Below, one piece after another: positions 33,994 through 42,198 of a stretch of 64,000 bases of DNA (positions are counted from its first letter, which is position 1; each line of letters begins with the position of its first letter). The notes beneath the pieces were generated by a model, which did not search any database, had not been told where the DNA came from, and worked only from the letters and a program-made list of their open reading frames with translations. The DNA is taken from contig JAGXHL010000070.1 of NCBI GenBank assembly GCA_024636215.1, positions 19,198 to 83,197 on the forward strand, read 5' to 3'. The position numbers and the translations under genes were made by a program. The DNA is from Deltaproteobacteria bacterium (lineage in GTDB: Bacteria; Desulfobacterota; Desulfuromonadia; Desulfuromonadales; BM103).

Positions 33994-35242
33994 ATCGCCC
34001 CTGTCGCAAAGGATACTGATTTCTTTCGTCCTCCTGACGACAGTGGTCAGCGGCCTCTTCAGCTTTGGCATCATGGCTGCGATCAACCTTGTCGAAGAAG
34101 ACCTGATTACCGCCGAATTCAATCGACAATTTCCCGATATTCTCGGTGACTATGCGCGTGGTCAGACACCCAAACTGGACCTCGGAACCCAGTTCTACAG
34201 CGGCACGGAAGGTCTCCCCTATTATCTGCGGGATCTGGAACCGGGCTTTAACGAGGTGGAAAACGAGCAGAGCTCTTTTCACGTCATGATGCGCAAAGAA
34301 CAGGAGAGACCCTTCTACCTGGTCCGTGAGCAGACGACTTTAGAGCAGCATGAGAATATCCTGCAGGGCACCGTGGTTGCCGGCTTCTTCCTCTGCGTCA
34401 TCGCCTCGCTGGTTCTCGGCATCATGATGATCAGAAGAATCATCGCGCCCGTAAAGAGGCTGACCGACCAGGTCCACAATCGCGAAAAGCTCCTTCTCGA
34501 TGCGCCCCCCCTATCATCCGGTTACACAAACGATGAGGTCGGCCGACTGGCGCAAGCTTTTGACCGAACCATCGGCATGCTGCAAGAATCTTTACTGCGG
34601 GAGAGTCTCTTTACCAGTGATGTCAGCCACGAACTGCGTACCCCCCTGATGGTGATCAAAAGTTCCTGTGAACTGCTGATAGAGAAAGACCAACTCGATG
34701 ACTATACCCGGCAACGCATCGACACAATCAACAAGGCGACCAGAGAAATTCAGGAACTGGTAGATGCTTTTTTAACCTTGGCCCGGGGCCATGACACGGA
34801 ACAGGAATCGGCCTCTCTTGACAATGTTATAGAAAAATCTTTGCACCAATGGCGACAACGAGCAGAGGAGAAAGGACTCACTTTCATCCTGAAAGAGTAT
34901 TGCCGAGAGAACGAAAGTCCACAAGGACTGTATCCTGCCCCCCTGCTGAGGACGGTGCTTAACAACCTGATATTCAATGCCATCCACCACACCAAACAAG
35001 GGCGCATAACCCTGACAGTTCAGCCGACGGGCTTTTCGGTCAGTGATACGGGGTCCGGCATTTCGGAAGCCGAGAAGCAGGCGGTATTCAAGCCCTTTTA
35101 TAGAGGGGAATCACATAACAGAAAAGGCCTCGGTCTTGGTTTGTCAATTGTTCAACGCATCTGTCAACGTGAAGGCTGGGATATCACCATAACCGACAAC
35201 CAGCCGAGCGGCTGTTGTTTTACCGTTTCTCTTAAAAAATAA
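33983..35242 (+). CDS. Sensor histidine kinase, partner of the OmpR-type regulator
   Basis: A 419-residue kinase. Membrane helix 1 (about 10-36), a ~90-residue periplasmic sensor domain, helix 2 (about 130-150), a HAMP-like segment, HisKA with SDVSHELRTPL (His216), and HATPase_c (NNLIFNAIHH N-box; SDTGSGIS; GLGLGLSIVQRI). Architecture and overlap with the regulator gene indicate a standard two-component pair. The signal is unknown. Sensor proteins of this shape often detect envelope stress or cationic molecules, but this is only a suggestion. Confidence 0.92.
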   Translation: MEFKSPLSQRILISFVLLTTVVSGLFSFGIMAAINLVEEDLITAEFNRQFPDILGDYARGQTPKLDLGTQFYSGTEGLPYYLRDLEPGFNEVENEQSSFHVMMRKEQERPFYLVREQTTLEQHENILQGTVVAGFFLCVIASLVLGIMMIRRIIAPVKRLTDQVHNREKLLLDAPPLSSGYTNDEVGRLAQAFDRTIGMLQESLLRESLFTSDVSHELRTPLMVIKSSCELLIEKDQLDDYTRQRIDTINKATREIQELVDAFLTLARGHDTEQESASLDNVIEKSLHQWRQRAEEKGLTFILKEYCRENESPQGLYPAPLLRTVLNNLIFNAIHHTKQGRITLTVQPTGFSVSDTGSGISEAEKQAVFKPFYRGESHNRKGLGLGLSIVQRICQREGWDITITDNQPSGCCFTVSLKK

Positions 35243-35244
35243 CA

Positions 35245-35273
35245 TTTCACGTTTTTTTCACGTTTTTTCAACG
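35245..35273 (+). promoter_or_regulatory. Phased direct repeats, candidate response-regulator boxes
   Basis: TTTCACG at 35245-35251 and again at 35256-35262 (exactly 11 bp apart), then the related TTTCAACG at 35266-35273. Direct repeats in 11-bp phase are the usual binding pattern of OmpR/PhoB-type regulators, and such a regulator is encoded immediately upstream. TAGAGT at 35295-35300 could be the -10 of the transcript that follows. Confidence 0.5.
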
Positions 35274-35300
35274 CTCCCGTCACACCCTTTCCTCTAGAGT

Positions 35301-35520
35301 AGCCTTCAACACTGTTAGGAAGGTCGTCAGTCGTCAAGACTGATGACGCGATTGCAGACTGCAACTCACAGAGCCCTTGAACAGCCTCCTGAACTGTTCT
35401 AGCGGCATTACCACTCTGGGAGCACAAGCAGAGCAAACTTCTTAAACAACACTAAGCTTCTCTGACCTTCTACTAGGTTTGCCTCCTGGGCTTCGATTAC
35501 ACATGAAGCCCTTTTTTTTT
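35301..35520 (+). ncRNA. Candidate structured small RNA
   Basis: The 320-bp gap after the kinase has no gene but contains ordered RNA structure. Hairpin 1 (35323-35347) is GTCGTCAGTC / GACTGATGAC. Hairpin 2 (35379-35399) is GAACAG / CTGTTC with CCTCC in its loop. A second CCTCC sits at 35482-35486, just before a strong intrinsic terminator (35488-35520). Unpaired CCUCC is complementary to Shine-Dalgarno sequences, a feature of some regulatory RNAs. The 5' end is a guess from the TAGAGT element. Confidence 0.5.
35488..35520 (+). terminator. Intrinsic terminator of the candidate small RNA
   Basis: GGGCTTC pairs with GAAGCCC around a 10-base loop, followed by nine T residues. It lies 246 bp beyond the kinase stop and 45 bp before the next gene. 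Confidence 0.9.
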
Positions 35521-35564
35521 GTAAAAAATTGCCCGCAAGTCAAAGCTGGACTAATATTCACAGC

Positions 35565-36401
35565 ATGATCTCTCTGATAATCAATGCTGACGACCTCGGC
35601 AGCAACCCAATGCGCGATCGTGGCATCCTGGAAGCTTTCCGGAAAGGGATCGTCACCAGCGCCTCAATTCTGGCCAACGGACCGTCTTTCAAGACGGCCA
35701 TTGCAGAGGTCAAACGCGCCAGAATACCGGTTGGCGTCCATCTGAACCTTGCCGATGGCAGCGCCCTGGCTGGTCCGATCAGAGGCCTGACCGGACCCTC
35801 CGGAGAGTTCCCCGGCAAAGAAAAACTGCGGCGAGGCCTTGCTGCCAACAGCTTTAAGCCAGAAGATATTCGCAGGGAGTTTAACGCCCAAATCCAAAGG
35901 ATACTTGACGCCGGGGTCCGACCTGATCATCTCGATGGTCATCAACACTGCCAGTTATTCCCCTCTCTGACCACGATCGTCACCGAACTCGCCCGGGCGC
36001 ATGCCATTCCTGCCATGCGCTCAGCCCTGCCTGCAGAAGACAGCGCTCTGGATCCAACCGGCGACCTGGGCAAGGAGTTGACCCTCTATCGCCAGCTCAG
36101 TCAGAGCGCCACAGCAACGATGCTGGCGACAGGGCTGCGAACACCGGACGGAGTAATGGGCATGCCGCTGCTCAATCGTCTCAACACGACCGCTCTCTGC
36201 AATCTGCTTGATAATATTGCCGAGGGCTGCTGGGAACTCATGGTGCACCCCGGCTACGCCGACCATGCTTCGGAGAATCCTTTTGATGGGCCACAACGTG
36301 AAGTCGAACTTGAAGCGCTGCTCGCCCCGGAAGCAAGACAAATTATTAGCCGACGCCATATCAGGTTGTGTAATTTTGGAGATTTGTCATGCGCGTCCTG
36401 A
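35565..36401 (+). CDS. ChbG/HpnK (YdjC)-family deacetylase
   Basis: A 278-residue-type fold with about 278 codons from ATG 35565 to the stop. Motifs are INADDLGSN (metal-binding Asp pair), VGVHLNL, RPDHLDGHQHCQL (metal His residues) and MVHPGYAD. Family members remove N-acetyl groups from chito-oligosaccharides or hopanoid-linked sugars in a metal-dependent way. It overlaps the following glycosyltransferase gene by 13 bp, which suggests a shared role in glycolipid or hopanoid/lipid A-type sugar modification. No clear ribosome site is seen. Confidence 0.85.
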   Translation: MISLIINADDLGSNPMRDRGILEAFRKGIVTSASILANGPSFKTAIAEVKRARIPVGVHLNLADGSALAGPIRGLTGPSGEFPGKEKLRRGLAANSFKPEDIRREFNAQIQRILDAGVRPDHLDGHQHCQLFPSLTTIVTELARAHAIPAMRSALPAEDSALDPTGDLGKELTLYRQLSQSATATMLATGLRTPDGVMGMPLLNRLNTTALCNLLDNIAEGCWELMVHPGYADHASENPFDGPQREVELEALLAPEARQIISRRHIRLCNFGDLSCAS

Positions 36402-37423
36402 TCGTTATTCCTGAGCAGGACCCTATCAGCGGCAACCGGGTGACCGCCACACGTTTTCAACAAGGTCTGGTGACGCTCGGTCATCAGGCCAGCGTCACAG
36501 AAACCAGCCTGCGACCGGGACCCGAATTGAGGAGAAGCATCCTTAACTTTGCTCCCGACGTCACAATCCTGCTGCATGCCTACCGTTCGGGGATGCCCTG
36601 GCTGGTGGCGGCTCACGGTCTCGACATTCCATCAGTTGTGCTGCTCACCGGCACAGACGTCAATCACGGTCTCGATGATCCAGAGCAGCAGCCGGCCATT
36701 CTCTCGTGCCTGCAACAAGCGGCCTTTATTCTCATACAGAACCCCCTGCTCGCAACTGAGTTCACCACGCACTATCCCAAATTCACCGCAAACTTGTGCC
36801 AGTTGCCAGCGGGAATCAGGCTGGGAACAGAGTCCTATCCTTTGCGGGCCAGGCATCATCTGTCTGCAGAAAAGACCCTCTTTTTGTGTCCGGCCGGATT
36901 ACGTCCGGTCAAGGGCGTTCTTGAGTTGCTGGAAATGTTCGACCTTGTTGCGGAGCGGAGTGCGCAAGCCATCATTGCCTTTTGCGGCCCGATCCTGGAC
37001 GAAGAGTATGGCCATCGTTTCCTGTCAGCTCTTGAGACCAGACCCTGGGCCAGCTACCTCGGCCCCATCGTCACGTCAGCCATGGCAAGTGCCATGGGCG
37101 AAGCCGATGTCATTCTCAACAATTCGCAAACCGAAGGACTTGCGAACAGCCTCCTTGAGGCAGCGACACTGGGCATTCCAATCCTGGCACACAAGATACC
37201 CGGCAACCTGGCAATTGTCAGGCACGAGATCAACGGCCTTCTCTATAAAGATCAGGGCGAATTTGTCATCTACGCCCACCAATTGCTCAGCCCGGGTCGA
37301 CGGCAGCTGCTTTCCCGCCCTGCACCAGATCTCTACAACCCGGAGCATGAAGCCCTGGCTCTTCAGGACATCCTGTATCAAGCCGTGGCAAAAGCCAAGC
37401 TGCCGAAGTCACAAGGCTTATGA
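36389..37423 (+). CDS. GT4-type glycosyltransferase
   Basis: A 344-residue GT-B fold protein. The N-terminal half includes SGNRVTATRFQQGL and VLLTGTDVNHGL; the C-terminal nucleotide-sugar half has PAGLRPVKGVLELL, NNSQTEGLANSLLEA (the ExxG-like donor site) and a region on cutting off the gene (HEINGLLY). It overlaps the deacetylase gene, so the pair probably acts on one glycoconjugate. Some resemblance to the SenB-type subgroup (GNR near the start, LTGTD) is noticed, but no other selenoneine genes are near, so no specific role is claimed. Confidence 0.82.
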   Translation: MRVLIVIPEQDPISGNRVTATRFQQGLVTLGHQASVTETSLRPGPELRRSILNFAPDVTILLHAYRSGMPWLVAAHGLDIPSVVLLTGTDVNHGLDDPEQQPAILSCLQQAAFILIQNPLLATEFTTHYPKFTANLCQLPAGIRLGTESYPLRARHHLSAEKTLFLCPAGLRPVKGVLELLEMFDLVAERSAQAIIAFCGPILDEEYGHRFLSALETRPWASYLGPIVTSAMASAMGEADVILNNSQTEGLANSLLEAATLGIPILAHKIPGNLAIVRHEINGLLYKDQGEFVIYAHQLLSPGRRQLLSRPAPDLYNPEHEALALQDILYQAVAKAKLPKSQGL

Positions 37424-37540
37424 GATCTCTTTTGGGTAACACCAGAGAAGAAAAATGATGGCACCGGTTGAACCCGCTCCGCTATATCGCATACTATTCA
37501 TGTACGCTGTTGATCCATTCAATATTCAGAGGAGAACCCC

Positions 37541-39706
37541 TTGCGGAAGTATTTCGACAAGACTATATCGCCCGCAGTCAAGTATTGGGTCTTTCTGACC
37601 GGCATCGTCACCGTCACCTTTACCGTGATCTTCGGCAGTCTCACAGCCTCCTATCTCAATCTAGCTCCACAAGAACAGGCTGTCATTGAGACCCTGTCCC
37701 ACAAGCTGATCCCCTTCCCGTTTATCGGTGCGATCTTCCTGGTCGCGTTTATCGGTACCTTGGTCAGCCTGCTTTTTCGCTCCTATATCATACCGGTCCT
37801 GCGCATGGCCGAGCAGACCCGGCTGATCACAGCCGCTAATCCTGACTTTCGCATCTCTGTTAAAGGCGCACGTGAAGTAAACACGCTGGCCAAGGTCCTC
37901 AACGAATCGGCAGACGCTTTTCAAAAGCTCCGGAGTGAAGTTGACAGCAAGATCAGTCATTCCAACCTGACACTGAAACGGGAACGCAACCGTCTTGCCA
38001 CCCTGATGTCGGATTTGCCTTACGGGGTCATCGTCTGCAACAGGGACGGCATAATCCTGCTATACAGCCGCCAGGCACAAGAGATGCTGCAAGTCGCCGA
38101 GAGTGCCCGACAGGGCGGTACGATCGGACTGGGCAGATCGATCTTCGGTCTTCTCGACCGGGACCCGCTGGTCCACACCCTGGAAGTCATGAACCATGCC
38201 TTTGCTGTAGACCAGGCAAAACCGGCGCTTGGCCTGATGACCAAGCTCTGCGGCAATCGTTTCATTCGCGTCAACATGGCACCGATTACCGATGATGATG
38301 AATCGGGCCGCCAACTCTCCGGGTTTGTGCTCTCACTGGAGGACATTACTGATGAAATCGATGCCGACAGTGAACGCGACAAACTTCTGCAGGGAATGAT
38401 CGACGCGGTGCAGAATTCACTCGGCAAACTGCATCAGGGAATTAATCGCATCTGCGCGATGCCGGGGACCGGCGAGGAGACCTGCAAGCGTCACCGCCAG
38501 GCAATCAACCAGGTCACCAGCGCTCTTGAAGAGCATCTGGCTCTGGCCAGAAAGCTTTACAGTGGCCACCGGCGTGCCTATGGCAACCAGGAAAACGTCA
38601 TCGCCGATACCCTGCTGACGTTGATTGCCAAAAATCTCTATGAACGTTTTGCCATTCAGACCGAGACATCTGTCGATCGGACGATCTGGTTAAAAATTGA
38701 CAGTTACGCAATAGTTCAGGCCTTTACAACGCTTACGGGTCTGTTGAATGCTGAATATTCAGTAACTTCAATCAAGCTGCAACTCGATGAAGATCAAGGT
38801 TCCCGGGCAAACCTCAGGCTGCAGTGGCAAGACCAGACGGTTCCCGCCCAGGCGATCCATGACTGGCAGACAAGCCCGCTTTTCATGGACAGCGACGGGG
38901 CGGCGGATTCTCCGCTGACCGTCATCGCTGCCCACCAGGGGGGAATCTCGATCATCGAGAGCGGCGAGGGTTTCTGCACCGGTATCAGCGTATCGCTGCC
39001 CACAGCACTGGCCGAGGAACCTGCCGACTTGCAGTCTTCGGTGTCACCTCGTCCGGTCTCATACGAATTCGACCTCTTTCACCAGCCGGGTCAGGAAGCC
39101 CTCGGCAAGGTCGCCCTGCGCAAGCTGGTCTTCGTCGCTTTTGACACCGAAACAACCGGGCTGAATCCTTCAAAGGGTGATGAAATCATCCAGCTTGGCG
39201 CTGTGCGGATTGTCAATGGTCGACTGCTGCACCATGAATGCATCGACCAGCTGGTTAACCCGCAACGACCGGTGCCTAAATCGTCCGTCGCGATTCATGG
39301 CATCGATTCGGACCTGTTGCCGTCACAGCCGACGATCACCGAGATTCTTCCTGACCTCCACGCCTTTGCCATCGATTCGGTTCTGGTTGCCCATAATGCG
39401 GCGTTCGACATGCGTTTTTTGCAGTTGAAAGAAGAGGTGAGCGGAGTGCACTTTGACAACCCGGTTCTTGACACCCTGCTCCTGTCATCAATTGTACATC
39501 CGCACCAGGAGGGGCACTCCCTCGACGCGATTGCCGAGCGCTTCAATATCACAATCGTTGGCCGGCATACGGCCCTCGGCGATGCTCTGGTAACAGCTGA
39601 AGTCCTTCTCAAGCTCATGCCGTTACTGGAAGCCCAGGGGATTATCACCCTGCAGGACGCCCTTAACGCTTCGCTCAAATCTCCGTTTGCAAAAATTAAG
39701 TATTAA
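37541..39706 (+). CDS. Membrane PAS protein fused to a DnaQ-type 3'-5' exonuclease
   Basis: A 721-residue fusion. Two membrane helices (about 16-38 and 60-80) lead into a HAMP-like segment and a PAS domain (about 150-270; LMSDLPYGVIVCNRDGI). A helical, kinase-like but degenerate region follows (about 285-500) with no H-box or N-box. The C-terminal DEDDh exonuclease starts at 526 and has Asp535/Glu537 (FDTETTGL), Asp623 (HNAAFD), and His676/Asp681 (RHTALGDA), a complete catalytic set. The start is TTG 37541, fixed by AGGAGA six bases upstream. In other proteobacteria I associate such proteins with CBS/DUF294 and acetate symporter genes, which lie 13 kb away here. Confidence 0.85.
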   Translation: MRKYFDKTISPAVKYWVFLTGIVTVTFTVIFGSLTASYLNLAPQEQAVIETLSHKLIPFPFIGAIFLVAFIGTLVSLLFRSYIIPVLRMAEQTRLITAANPDFRISVKGAREVNTLAKVLNESADAFQKLRSEVDSKISHSNLTLKRERNRLATLMSDLPYGVIVCNRDGIILLYSRQAQEMLQVAESARQGGTIGLGRSIFGLLDRDPLVHTLEVMNHAFAVDQAKPALGLMTKLCGNRFIRVNMAPITDDDESGRQLSGFVLSLEDITDEIDADSERDKLLQGMIDAVQNSLGKLHQGINRICAMPGTGEETCKRHRQAINQVTSALEEHLALARKLYSGHRRAYGNQENVIADTLLTLIAKNLYERFAIQTETSVDRTIWLKIDSYAIVQAFTTLTGLLNAEYSVTSIKLQLDEDQGSRANLRLQWQDQTVPAQAIHDWQTSPLFMDSDGAADSPLTVIAAHQGGISIIESGEGFCTGISVSLPTALAEEPADLQSSVSPRPVSYEFDLFHQPGQEALGKVALRKLVFVAFDTETTGLNPSKGDEIIQLGAVRIVNGRLLHHECIDQLVNPQRPVPKSSVAIHGIDSDLLPSQPTITEILPDLHAFAIDSVLVAHNAAFDMRFLQLKEEVSGVHFDNPVLDTLLLSSIVHPHQEGHSLDAIAERFNITIVGRHTALGDALVTAEVLLKLMPLLEAQGIITLQDALNASLKSPFAKIKY

Positions 39707-39752
39707 CTTCAAAAAAAATGCATCACAAGAGCCGCATCTCTCATTATGTAGC

Positions 39753-39781
39753 TTGACAAATGTACCTTTGGCTGGTGTATT
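39753..39781 (+). promoter_or_regulatory. Promoter of the liv operon
   Basis: TTGACA at 39753-39758, a 17-bp spacer and TGTATT at 39776-39781, followed by an A+T-rich stretch. It lies about 105 bp upstream of livJ. Confidence 0.6.
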
Positions 39782-39885
39782 TAAATATCTGGTATTACAC
39801 AATAAATATTGTTCATAAGCATCGATGTTCCACATATCGTGGTACACAGCGTTTGTCGTTCATTCACCAACCATGGAGGAGACAG

Positions 39886-41046
39886 ATGAAAAAGATGAGA
39901 TTTTTTGTAGTTATGGCTCTGGTCGCCCTGTTCGCGACCCCGGCGATCGCAGCCGACACCATCAAGGTCGGCTTCAACATCCCCCTGACCGGCGACATCC
40001 CGGAAGTCGGCGAAGGCTCCAGAAATGCTGCAGAAATGTATCTCGCTGACATCAACGGCGCCGGCGGCCTGGAAGTCGGTGGCAAGAAGTACATGCTAGA
40101 GTTCGTCTATATGGACAATGAATCCAAAGCCGACTCGGCAGTCAATGCGGCACTCAAACTGATTGAGCAGGAAGAGGTTGTGGCGATTATCGGTCCCAAC
40201 TCCTCCAAGCAGGCCGTGCCTGCCGGTGGCACCGCGAACGAAAACCGTGTGCCGATGATCAGCCCCTGGTCGACCAATCCGAGCACCACGCTCGACCGTC
40301 CCTGGGTTTTCCGCGCCGCCTTCCTTGACCCCTTCCAGGGACCAGTTGCAGCCGACTTTGCGGCCAAGAAGTTCGATGCCAAGACCGCAGCGGTGCTCTA
40401 TGACATCGCCAATGACTATTCTGTCGGTCTGGCAGAAGTATTTAAAGCCGCCTGGGAAGCCAAAGGGCTCGGCCCGGTCGTCGCCTATGAGTCGAATGGC
40501 ACCAAGGATCAGGATTTCTCCGCTCAGCTGACCACCATCATTGCAGCCAAACCGGACTTCATCTTTGTGCCTGAGAACTACAACCAGGTCGCTCTGATCA
40601 TACCCCAGGCCCGTGACCTCGGCTACAAGGGCCCCTTCATGGGCTCAGACGCCTGGGGAACTCCGGACCTGATCAAGCTTTGCGGCGAACAGTGCTACGG
40701 CCAGTATTTTTCCACCCACTATGCCGCCGCCGGGGCCAAAGGCGCAACCAAGGTCTTCATTGACCGTTATACAGAAAAGTATGGCGCCGAGCCTGCCGAC
40801 TACGCCGCTTTGACCTGGGATTCTATCGGCCTGCTGGTTGAAGGGATCAAGAACGCAGGGATGGTCGATCCCAACCCACGTAAGATGCGCACTGCTATCC
40901 GCGATGGCCTGGCTGCCATCAAATCCTTTGACGGCATCACCGGCTCGTCCAAGTTCGATGAGCAGGGGGATCCGATCAAATGTGCCGTGGTCGTAAAGAT
41001 ATCCGACCAGGGAACTTTTGTCTTCGAGGAGTCGGTCTGTCCATAA
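39886..41046 (+). CDS. livJ: Branched-chain amino acid ABC transporter, periplasmic binding protein
   Basis: A 386-residue type I periplasmic binding protein. A Sec signal spans residues 1-22 (ending AIAAD). Family motifs are IKVGFNIPLTGD, GPNSSKQAVPAGG, NDYSVGLAEVFKAAW and YDALT-like YAALTWDSIG. It captures Leu/Ile/Val or a related amino acid and delivers it to LivHMGF. ATG 39886 is set by GGAGGAGAC. A strong terminator follows it; permease genes start 225 bp later, consistent with higher expression of the binding protein. Confidence 0.93.
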   Translation: MKKMRFFVVMALVALFATPAIAADTIKVGFNIPLTGDIPEVGEGSRNAAEMYLADINGAGGLEVGGKKYMLEFVYMDNESKADSAVNAALKLIEQEEVVAIIGPNSSKQAVPAGGTANENRVPMISPWSTNPSTTLDRPWVFRAAFLDPFQGPVAADFAAKKFDAKTAAVLYDIANDYSVGLAEVFKAAWEAKGLGPVVAYESNGTKDQDFSAQLTTIIAAKPDFIFVPENYNQVALIIPQARDLGYKGPFMGSDAWGTPDLIKLCGEQCYGQYFSTHYAAAGAKGATKVFIDRYTEKYGAEPADYAALTWDSIGLLVEGIKNAGMVDPNPRKMRTAIRDGLAAIKSFDGITGSSKFDEQGDPIKCAVVVKISDQGTFVFEESVCP

Positions 41047-41068
41047 CAGCCTGATTTCATTGCAGAAA

Positions 41069-41101
41069 AAAGGGCGGGGGTCCACGGGCCCCCGCCCTTT
41101 T
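41069..41101 (+). terminator. Strong intrinsic terminator after livJ
   Basis: GGGCGGGGG pairs with CCCCCGCCC, flanked by AAA upstream and TTTT downstream, 23 bp after the livJ stop. It probably attenuates read-through into livHMGF. Confidence 0.9.
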
Positions 41102-41270
41102 ACGTACAATCCGGGCTGCTTCGAACGAAAGCGATAAAATTAACGATTGATGCTTTCGCAAAAATGTCTCAAAATAGCTGCCAAATAAAAAAGCCAGAGA
41201 CAATTGCAGCAACGCAGCCGTTGGCGAGTTCCTGCCATTCCATCAACGATTTTCCAAGGAAGAACTTTAC

Positions 41271-42182
41271 GTGGATTTCATTATTCAAAACGTTCTCAAC
41301 GCCCTTCAGTGGGGCAGTTTCTACGCCCTGATTGCTCTGGGTTATACCCTGGTCTACGGAGTGTTGCGCCTGATTAACTTCGCTCATGGCGACATCTTCA
41401 TGGTCGGGGCCTACCTCTCATTTTTCATAGCAGGATTCCTGATTGGCCCAGCCATCGGGATCTCCCCGGCGATGGCCTTCGTTATCACCGTGCCTCTGAC
41501 CATGGCCCTGACCTCGCTGGTTGGCGTGACCCTCGAGCGGATTGCCTACCGCCCCCTGCGGCGTAAGGGTGCACACCGACTCTATGTGGTCATCACCGCC
41601 TTGATGTGCGGTCTGATTCTCGAATACTCCAACCTGGCTGTGCTCGGCGCCAGCCGTTTGAAATTTCCCGAATTGATTGAAAAGCAGATCTGGCACCTCG
41701 GTGGTGTCACCCTGACCAACCTCAAGGTTCTGGTTATCGTAACCGCCTTCCTGGTTTTCCTGTTCCTGCAGTGGGTCGTCACCCGCACCCGGGTCGGGAT
41801 GGCGATGCGAGCCATCTCCTATGACAAGTTTGCCATCCCGCTGATGGGTATCCCTGTTGATAATATCATTGTCGTCACCTTTGTTCTCGGCTCAGGTTTT
41901 GCCGGGCTGGCCGGACTGCTGTTCGCCATGAGTTACCCGGTCCTGGAGCCCTTCATGGGAATGCTGATCGGCTGGAAGGCGTTTATCGCCGCAGTGGTCG
42001 GCGGCATCGGTGACATCAAGGGGGCGTTCGTCGGCGGCTTTCTGCTTGGCTTTATCGAGGTGGGCGTGGTCACGGTCTTCCCTTCGTCTTACCGGGATCT
42101 GTTCGCCTTTACCATCCTGCTGCTGATTCTGTGGATGAAGCCCACCGGGCTGTTCGGTATACCGCAGTCCACCAAGATATAG
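41271..42182 (+). CDS. livH: Branched-chain amino acid ABC transporter permease LivH
   Basis: A 303-residue inner-membrane permease with eight or so helices and LivH motifs ALGYTLVYGVLRLINFAHGD near the start and KAFIAAVVGGIGDIKGAFVGG (EAA-like loop, split here as KAFIAAVVGGIGD and GAFVGGFLLG). The start is GTG 41271 with AAGGAAG upstream. It pairs with LivM to form the channel. Confidence 0.93.
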   Translation: MDFIIQNVLNALQWGSFYALIALGYTLVYGVLRLINFAHGDIFMVGAYLSFFIAGFLIGPAIGISPAMAFVITVPLTMALTSLVGVTLERIAYRPLRRKGAHRLYVVITALMCGLILEYSNLAVLGASRLKFPELIEKQIWHLGGVTLTNLKVLVIVTAFLVFLFLQWVVTRTRVGMAMRAISYDKFAIPLMGIPVDNIIVVTFVLGSGFAGLAGLLFAMSYPVLEPFMGMLIGWKAFIAAVVGGIGDIKGAFVGGFLLGFIEVGVVTVFPSSYRDLFAFTILLLILWMKPTGLFGIPQSTKI

Positions 42183-42198
42183 GTTGGGAGATAATGAT

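Noticed and set aside
36389..37423. A SenB-type selenosugar synthase
   Set aside because: Only general glycosyltransferase features are shared and no SenA or SenC homologue is nearby.
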